A stretch of DNA of 64,000 nucleotides from Nocardia veterana NBRC 100344 (GTDB lineage: Bacteria; Actinomycetota; Actinomycetes; Mycobacteriales; Mycobacteriaceae): NCBI RefSeq assembly GCF_000308855.1, contig NZ_BAGM01000101.1, positions 1 through 64,000 of the forward strand, in the 5' to 3' direction. The position numbers and the translations under genes were made by a program. Below, piece by piece: positions 58,659-64,000 of this stretch. The notes beneath the pieces were generated by a model. That model ran no database searches. It was not told the DNA's origin and worked only from the letters and a program-made list of their open reading frames with translations. Within the stretch, counting starts at the first letter, position 1. Every line of letters begins with the position of its first letter.

Positions 58659-59090
58659 CCGAAGCCGAACTCGCTGGTTCCGGCCGCATCGGTCGTCGTC
58701 GTGAACGACGCAGGGCAGGTGCTCCTCCAGCGCCGGGTCGACAACGGCATGTGGGCGCTGCCCGGTGGGAAGATGGAACTCGGAGAGTCGTTGGCGGAGT
58801 GCGGAATCCGAGAAACGAAGGAGGAGACCGGGCTGGACATCGAGATCGCCGGGATAGTCGGGACCTATACCAACCCGCGCCAGGTGTTCGCCTACGACGA
58901 CGGCGAGGTGCGGCAGGAGTTCTCGATTTGCCTGTTGGGCAAGCCGATCGGCGGAACGCTCGCCGTATCAGACGAGTCCCATGAAGTCTCTTGGTTCCCG
59001 CCCGAAGAGGTGGACCGGCTCCCGATGGTCGAGAGTGTCCGCCGCCGATTCGAAGTCTGGCGCTCGGGTTCGTACCCGGTTGTCAGGTGA
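58623..59090 (+). CDS. Nudix hydrolase
   Basis: Pyrophosphohydrolase of 155 residues. The Nudix box is GGKMELGESLAECGIRETKE followed by ETG, complete with the metal-binding REtxEE-type glutamates. LVPAASVVVVNDAGQVLLQR precedes it. VGTYTNPRQVFAYDDGEVRQ and EVSWFPPEEVDRLPMVES fit the MutT/ADP-ribose pyrophosphatase-like group. The ATG at 58623 has AAGGAG upstream. It lies in the same orientation as the SLOG gene. Genes for SLOG and Nudix proteins often accompany each other in nucleotide-based signalling modules. Confidence 0.88.
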   Translation: MGRIDFEDDPNAPKPNSLVPAASVVVVNDAGQVLLQRRVDNGMWALPGGKMELGESLAECGIRETKEETGLDIEIAGIVGTYTNPRQVFAYDDGEVRQEFSICLLGKPIGGTLAVSDESHEVSWFPPEEVDRLPMVESVRRRFEVWRSGSYPVVR

Positions 59091-59108
59091 TGAGGCCGAC
59101 GGTGAGCT

Positions 59109-59140
59109 CGGGTCGTGCCCGGTCGCCCGGGCACGACCCG
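59109..59140. terminator. Bidirectional terminator
   Basis: CGGGTCGTGCCCGG (59109-59122) pairs perfectly with CCGGGCACGACCCG (59127-59140) between the convergent Nudix and NDH-2-like genes. It also marks the right edge of the accessory region. Confidence 0.85.
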
Positions 59141-59150
59141 ACCGCTCGCC

Positions 59151-60323
59151 TCACGCGCTGAGGGTGCGGGCCGGTTCCTCGGCGATGATCCGTCGGCGGC
59201 GCGACGGCATCATGAGGGTCGGGTGCGACATGCTCCAGGCCGCGCCCCTGCAGATGAATTCCTTGATGCGCACGGCGAACCGGCCGGTGATCGCGGAGGG
59301 CGTGGCGCGATCGTCGGGGGTGACGGGCTGGATGACAGCGTCGCGGCGGCCGAGGCTGATGCACTGAATGCTGTAGCCGATCTTGTTGGGCGGCACCTTG
59401 CGCCCGGTCAGGCGGGCGGCGATGACGTCCGCGGCCAGCTGGGCGGTCGGGATGCCCGACGCGCAGGACATGCGGAGCGGGTCGCCGTTCGCGCCGGGGG
59501 CGAACGCCGCGTCGCCGACGGCGTAGACGTCCGGATGCGAGACCGACCGCATCGTCTCGTCGACGACGATCCGACCGGTTTCCGTTACTTCCAGGGTGCT
59601 GGCGGCGGCGATCGGGTGGACCGCGAAACCTGCTGTCCACACCGTCATTTCGGCCGCGATCGTCCGGCCGTCGGCGGTCTTCGCGCCGGCCGATTCGACG
59701 CGTGCGATGTCGGTGTGCTCGTGCACGGTGACGCCGAGCCGGTCGAACGCCGCACGGACGTGCTGCTGAGCCTTATCACTCAGCCAGTCGCCGAGGGCGC
59801 CGCGAGCGAGGAGCGCAACGGCCAGATCCGGTCGCGCTTCGGCGATTTCGGCGCAGGCTTCGATTCCGGTCAGTCCACCGCCGACAACCAGCACGGGCGC
59901 GCCCGCGCCCAGGCCGGCCAGTCGCTCCCGGACCCGCAGCGCGGACTGCTTGCCGGCGATATCGAAGGCATGCTCGGCCACACCGGGCAAACCGCTCGCC
60001 GCGACGCTGCCCAGTGCGTAAACCAATGTGTCGTAGGCGATCTCGTCGGCACCGTCGAGGGCGACCACCTTGCGCTCGACATCGACCGCGGTCACCCGCG
60101 CGGTGGTCACCCGCACCCCGGTCCCGGCGAAGACCTCGGTCAGCACGCGCCGCTTCAGCTCCTGACCGGAGGCCAGCTGGTGCATGCGGACGCGCTCGAC
60201 GAATTCGGTGTCGGCGTTGACGAGGGTGATGTCGACATCGGCGGGGTGCAGCCGCTTGGCGAGGCGGGCGGCAGCGTTGGCTCCGGTGTATCCGGCGCCG
60301 AGAACGACGATGCGGTGCTTCAT
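59151..60323 (-). CDS. NDH-2-like FAD-dependent oxidoreductase
   Basis: Two-dinucleotide-binding-domain flavoprotein of 390 residues, similar to type II NADH dehydrogenases. FAD binding: IVVLGAGYTGANAAARLAKR; NAD(P)H binding: VLVVGGGLTGIEACAEIAEA; second FAD contact: VYAVGDAAFAPG. The C-terminal region (QCISLGRRDAVIQPV) is present but a membrane-anchoring helix is not clear. It passes electrons from NAD(P)H to a quinone or other acceptor. It lies 82 bases downstream of an ECF41-type sigma factor on the same strand, a typical arrangement in which the sigma factor controls a neighbouring oxidoreductase. Confidence 0.88.
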   Translation of the reverse strand: MKHRIVVLGAGYTGANAAARLAKRLHPADVDITLVNADTEFVERVRMHQLASGQELKRRVLTEVFAGTGVRVTTARVTAVDVERKVVALDGADEIAYDTLVYALGSVAASGLPGVAEHAFDIAGKQSALRVRERLAGLGAGAPVLVVGGGLTGIEACAEIAEARPDLAVALLARGALGDWLSDKAQQHVRAAFDRLGVTVHEHTDIARVESAGAKTADGRTIAAEMTVWTAGFAVHPIAAASTLEVTETGRIVVDETMRSVSHPDVYAVGDAAFAPGANGDPLRMSCASGIPTAQLAADVIAARLTGRKVPPNKIGYSIQCISLGRRDAVIQPVTPDDRATPSAITGRFAVRIKEFICRGAAWSMSHPTLMMPSRRRRIIAEEPARTLSA

Positions 60324-60405
60324 GGTCTCACTCCTGTCTGGGTGGGTTTCGCTTCCTGAACCGGACAGCGGCGCGAAACCTGACAGACCTGATGTGTGAC
60401 CTACA

Positions 60406-61350
60406 TCACCATCCAGCGAACAGGGGTTCCGGGCGATCGCCCGCCGTCCAGTGGCGTGCGGCGCGCTCGAGTTTTTCCGGGTTCGCCTGGGTGTGGACGG
60501 CGGCGATGCCGTCGGTGGTCACCTCCAGCGTGATGATCCCGACGATCCGGTCCCCGACCGCGATCACCAGCGCGGGACCGCCATTGACCACCGCGGCGAA
60601 CAGGTCGGCGCGGCCGCCGATCATCGCCCACTTGTGTTCGGTGGGCTCGAACAGGCGCCGCAGGAACCGGGCCACTCGCAGCGCACCGGTGACCGGATGC
60701 GGCAGCGAGGTCACCACGCCGCCACCGTCGCCCGCGCTGATCGCATCGTCGGTCAGCAACCGCACCAGCGAATCGGTATCACCGCTGAGCGCCGCGGCCA
60801 GAAACTCCTCGACGACCTTGCGCGCGGTGGCCTCGTCGACTTCCGTCCGGGTCCGGTCCGAGGTCACGTGCTGTTTGGCGCGCCGGTAGATCTGATAGCT
60901 GTTGGCCTCGGTCAGATCGAGCATCTCGGCTATCTCGCTGTGCGAGTAGCCGAATGCCTCGCGAAGGACGTACACGACACGTTCCTTCGCCGACAGCCGT
61001 TCCATCAGGGTCAGCATCGCGAACGACACCGATTCACGCTGCTCGGCGGTTTCGGCCGGCCCGAGCATCCGGTCCCCGGCGACGATCGGTTCGGGTAGCC
61101 ACTGGCCCACATAGTCCTCGCGCCGCGCCCGCGCCGAGGTCAGTTGATTGAGGCAGATATTGGTGAGCACCTTCGTCAGCCACGCCTCCGGCGTATCGAC
61201 GTACTCGCGGTCGGCGGCATGCCAGCGCACGAACGTGTCCTGCACCGCGTCCTCGGCGTCGCTCGCCGAACCCAGCAGGCGGTACGCGATCGCCTCCAAT
61301 CGCGCCCTGGAGTTCTCGAAGACCTCGGCCTCACGCATACCTACCGACAC
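60406..61350 (-). CDS. ECF41-family RNA polymerase sigma factor (SigJ-like)
   Basis: Sigma factor of about 314 residues. Sigma-2 region: LEAIAYRLLGSASDAEDAVQ, DTFVRWHAADREYVDTPEAW. Sigma-4 region: LSAKERVVYVLREAFGYSHS, EIAEMLDLTEANSYQIYRRA. The linker carries the WLPEP motif. The long C-terminal SnoaL-like domain ends with the NPEKL motif. Both are hallmarks of ECF41 sigma factors, whose C-terminal domain modulates activity in place of an anti-sigma factor. GTG at 61350 and ATG at 61338 are both possible starts. Its likely target is the NDH-2-like gene just downstream. Confidence 0.93.
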   Translation of the reverse strand: MSVGMREAEVFENSRARLEAIAYRLLGSASDAEDAVQDTFVRWHAADREYVDTPEAWLTKVLTNICLNQLTSARARREDYVGQWLPEPIVAGDRMLGPAETAEQRESVSFAMLTLMERLSAKERVVYVLREAFGYSHSEIAEMLDLTEANSYQIYRRAKQHVTSDRTRTEVDEATARKVVEEFLAAALSGDTDSLVRLLTDDAISAGDGGGVVTSLPHPVTGALRVARFLRRLFEPTEHKWAMIGGRADLFAAVVNGGPALVIAVGDRIVGIITLEVTTDGIAAVHTQANPEKLERAARHWTAGDRPEPLFAGW

Positions 61351-61808
61351 CGCTCGAAATTAGCCGTCGTCGCCACCTTCCGACAACCACGAGACCTGCC
61401 CAGCACCGGAGTGGCCTGCCTTCAGGCGACTGCCGGGCAAACGGAGGACCGCCGGTAATCCACGTCACTTTCGTACCGGAACGGATATTCTTTCGGCGCG
61501 CGCCGGCGGACCGAGAGCGCCCCGTCGGATGTGTTAACAAATGTAAAACGCCCGCGAAGCGCCGGTTTCCAAAGCATCACCGGTGGCGCGAATCCCGGCT
61601 CCCCACGGCCTCGTGGGAGTGGTGCGAACGGCTATCGCCGCAGGTCGGGCCCGAATTCGCGGCTGCGGTCGGCAATTGCTCAGTGACCGGGACGTTTCTC
61701 CCACCTCACAGCTCACCGGCGGTGCGCGCGGGGTGTGAGCAGATTGTTTTGCCGCCCCTGCGCGCGTCCTTACTCTCGGTTTCGTCAGCCCGGTTTTCCT
61801 GTGTCTCG
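61351..61808 (+). promoter_or_regulatory. Intergenic region upstream of narG
   Basis: 458 bases without a gene I can support. An AT-richer spot at 61533-61549 (GTTAACAAATGTAAAAC) fits the AC-n9-AC pattern of mycobacterial GlnR boxes, but that pattern is short and may be chance. The region must hold promoters for the sigma factor (leftward) and narG (rightward). Confidence 0.35.
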
Positions 61809-64000
61809 ATGGGGGCGTTCGTGGTCATTTCGCACAAACAGAGTTCGGCCCCCTCGGCGAAAGGAACGCCCGCGAGTTCGAGCGGTGTCCCCGACTCGGC
61901 GGCCGATGCGCTGTTGAAGGTGGGCCGCTACTTCCAGCGCGGCGAGGTGTCCGACGATCTACGCACGGTCCACAAGGTCGGCGGGCGCGAGGCCGACGAG
62001 TTCTATCGCGACCGCTGGGCCCACGACAAGGTCGTGCGGTCCACCCACGGCGTCAACTGCACCGGTTCCTGTTCCTGGAAGATCTACGTCTCCGACGGCG
62101 TGATCACCTGGGAATCGCAGCAGACCGACTATCCGTCGGTCGGCGCCGACAAGCCCGAATACGAACCACGGGGTTGCCCGCGCGGCGCGTCGTTCTCGTG
62201 GTACACGTATTCGCCTGCGCGCGTGCGCTATCCGTACGTGCGCGGCGTACTGCTGGAAATGTATCGGGAGGCCAAGGCCCGGTTGAAGGATCCGGTGCTG
62301 GCCTGGGAATCCATCGTCGAGGATCCGGATCGGGCACGGACCTACAAGTCGGCGCGCGGTAAGGGCGGATTCGTCCGGGCGGAGTGGTGGGAAGCCGCCG
62401 AAATCGCCGCCGCGGCGCACGTGTACACCATCAAGCAGTACGGCCCGGACCGGATCGCGGGCTTCTCGCCGATTCCCGCGATGTCGATGGTGTCGCATGC
62501 GGTCGGCGCCCGCTTCATTTCCCTGCTCGGCGGTTCGATGCTGTCGTTCTACGACTGGTATGCCGATCTGCCGGTGGCCTCACCGCAGGTCTTCGGTGAC
62601 CAGACCGACGTGCCCGAATCCGCGGACTGGTTCGACGCCGGCTACCTGATCATGTGGGGCTCCAATGTCCCGGTGACCCGGACGCCGGATGCGCACTATA
62701 TGACCGAGGCCCGCTACCGCGGCCAGAAGGTCGTCGTGGTCTCCCCCGACTACGCCGACAACACCAAATTCGCCGACGAGTGGGTGCCCGCTCGCCCCGG
62801 CACCGATGCCGCGCTGGCGATGGCGATGGGCCATGTGGTGCTGCGCGAATTCTTCGTCGACAAGGCCACCGCCCGGTTCGACGACTACATCAAGCGCTAC
62901 ACGGATCTGCCGTTCCTGATCACCTTGGACGAACGCGACGGCGGCTGGAGCGGTGCGGGCGAATACCACGGGCGCACCTGGCTGCCCGGAAAGTTCCTCA
63001 CCGCAGCCGATCTCGCCGCAGCGGGCATCACGGGCTTCGACGTGGACAACGCCGAGCACAAAACCGTACTTCTCGACGGCGACGGAAATCCCGTCGTGCC
63101 CAACGGAACCCTCGGCGACCGCTTTTCCGAATCGGGCGCGGGCCGATGGAATCTGGACCTCGGCGGGGTCGATCCCCTGCTGACGCTGTACGGCCGCACC
63201 GACGATGCTGCGGCCGTACAGTTCCCCCGCTTCGACGGCGAGACCGGCGTCGTCACCCGCTCGGTGCCGACCACCGTCGTGGCCGGCCGCCGCGTCACGA
63301 CCGTCTTCGACCTGCTGCTCGCGCAGTACGGCGTCGGGCGGCCGGATCTGCCGGGCGACTGGCCCACCGGCTACGACGACCCGGCCGCCCCCTACACGCC
63401 CGCCTGGCAGGAAACGATCACCGGAGTCCCTGCCGTCCAGGCGATTCGGATCGCGCGCGAATTCGCCGACAACGCCGATCGCTCCGGCGGCCGCTCGATG
63501 ATCCTGATGGGCGCGGGAACCAATCACTGGTTCCATTCCGACCAGATCTATCGCGCCTTCTTCACCCTCACCCTGCTGACCGGCTGCCAGGGCGTCAACG
63601 GTGGCGGTTGGGCCCACTACGTCGGGCAGGAGAAGTGCCGCCCGGTCACCGGCTGGTCCACGCTGGCATTCGGGCTGGACTGGCAGCGTCCGCCGCGGCA
63701 GATGCAGGGCACCGTGTTCTGGTATCTGACCAATGATCAGTGGCGCTACGACCCGTTCACCTCCGAATCGTTCGCCTCGCCCTTGGGTTCCGGCGCGTTC
63801 GCCGGGCGCACGGCGGCCGACAACATCGCCCTGGCCTCGCGGCTGGGCTGGATGCCGACCTATCCGACGTTCGACCGGAATCCGCTGGACCTGGTAGACG
63901 CCGCCGAGGCAGCGGGCAGAACACCGCAGGAGTATGTGGTCGACAGCTTGAAGTCCGGCGCCCTCGAATTCGCCTGCGAGGATCCGGACGCGCCGCAGAA
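61809..64000 (+). CDS. narG: Nitrate reductase alpha subunit NarG (5' part)
   Basis: First 730 or so residues of the large molybdopterin subunit of membrane-bound respiratory nitrate reductase; the gene runs off the window. The N-terminus VGRYFQRGEVSDDLRTVHKV is followed by STHGVNCTGSCSWKIY and EPRGCPRGASFSWY, giving the His/Cys ligands of the FS0 iron-sulfur cluster. YDWYADLPVASPQVFGDQTD and GYLIMWGSNVPVTRTPDAHY match the Mo-bis-MGD binding region. ATG at 61809 or GTG at 61821 are possible starts. The beta, delta and gamma genes are expected beyond the window. It needs the cofactor whose synthesis includes the MobA-MoeA fusion at 43 kb. Confidence 0.95.
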   Translation, partial: MGAFVVISHKQSSAPSAKGTPASSSGVPDSAADALLKVGRYFQRGEVSDDLRTVHKVGGREADEFYRDRWAHDKVVRSTHGVNCTGSCSWKIYVSDGVITWESQQTDYPSVGADKPEYEPRGCPRGASFSWYTYSPARVRYPYVRGVLLEMYREAKARLKDPVLAWESIVEDPDRARTYKSARGKGGFVRAEWWEAAEIAAAAHVYTIKQYGPDRIAGFSPIPAMSMVSHAVGARFISLLGGSMLSFYDWYADLPVASPQVFGDQTDVPESADWFDAGYLIMWGSNVPVTRTPDAHYMTEARYRGQKVVVVSPDYADNTKFADEWVPARPGTDAALAMAMGHVVLREFFVDKATARFDDYIKRYTDLPFLITLDERDGGWSGAGEYHGRTWLPGKFLTAADLAAAGITGFDVDNAEHKTVLLDGDGNPVVPNGTLGDRFSESGAGRWNLDLGGVDPLLTLYGRTDDAAAVQFPRFDGETGVVTRSVPTTVVAGRRVTTVFDLLLAQYGVGRPDLPGDWPTGYDDPAAPYTPAWQETITGVPAVQAIRIAREFADNADRSGGRSMILMGAGTNHWFHSDQIYRAFFTLTLLTGCQGVNGGGWAHYVGQEKCRPVTGWSTLAFGLDWQRPPRQMQGTVFWYLTNDQWRYDPFTSESFASPLGSGAFAGRTAADNIALASRLGWMPTYPTFDRNPLDLVDAAEAAGRTPQEYVVDSLKSGALEFACEDPDAPQ

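Noticed and set aside
1..64000. CRISPR arrays, rRNA genes or complete insertion sequences
   Set aside because: No regularly spaced repeats, no rRNA signatures and no intact transposase with terminal inverted repeats were seen.

Overview
The window is high-GC actinobacterial DNA, most likely from a Nocardia or a close mycolic-acid-containing relative. The reasons are the dense GC-rich genes with frequent GTG starts and ATGA/GTGA overlaps, an Rpf-type resuscitation factor, WhiB7, mycoredoxin, the AdnAB helicase-nuclease, a KstR-like box, and a gene order from about 16.4 to 42.4 kb that follows the Rv3193c-Rv3204 block of Mycobacterium tuberculosis. I inferred this from translated motifs; no database search was possible.

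Layout. 0-1 kb: cyanase and a zinc nucleoside deaminase. 1-7.9 kb: a SARP-AAA regulator between a divergent hemerythrin-like gene and a downstream set (quinone oxidoreductase-ABM fusion, DUF4267 and DUF2871 membrane proteins). Two intergenic regions carry three direct heptamers at exact 11-bp spacing, the classic SARP operator, so this looks like a self-contained regulon. 8.27-15.08 kb: two identical initiator tRNA-Met genes in an 83-bp direct repeat enclose an accessory segment (nitroreductase, esterase/TetR pair with paired operators, IS5- and IS30-like scars, a DUF1023 hydrolase, an LppA-like protein and a decayed tyrosine integrase beside the right-hand tRNA). This looks like an old tRNA-integrated element.

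15.7-45 kb is chromosomal core: rpf, UPF0182, PPA1309-like protein, PDZ/Lon-like protease, DUF2342 metalloprotease, ThiF-like protein, ABC1 kinase, whiB7 with an attenuator leader, uvrD2, MarR/EVE, mycoredoxin, nudC, K+ channel, adnB-adnA, lipV, an alkyltransferase-like protein, and a MobA-MoeA fusion. 45-53 kb: a limonene-epoxide-hydrolase-like gene behind a KstR-like box, then a peptide-type ABC importer divergent from an arylsulfatase, suggesting uptake and cleavage of sulfated substrates.

53-59.1 kb is a second accessory region of mostly unrecognised genes. A leftward five-gene cassette (resolvase-like protein, two small proteins, an acidic protein, and a predicted PD-(D/E)XK-type protein with a long charged coiled coil) is divergent from a TPR regulator coupled to a SLOG/TIGR00725 protein. 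A perfect 8+8 bp palindrome sits between them. Further right are a Nudix hydrolase, a broken copy of part of the Nudix gene, and two overlapping small ORFs. This is the best place to look for an undescribed system, possibly defence or nucleotide signalling. 59.1-64 kb: NDH-2-like flavoprotein with an ECF41 sigma factor, then the start of narG, cut by the window edge.
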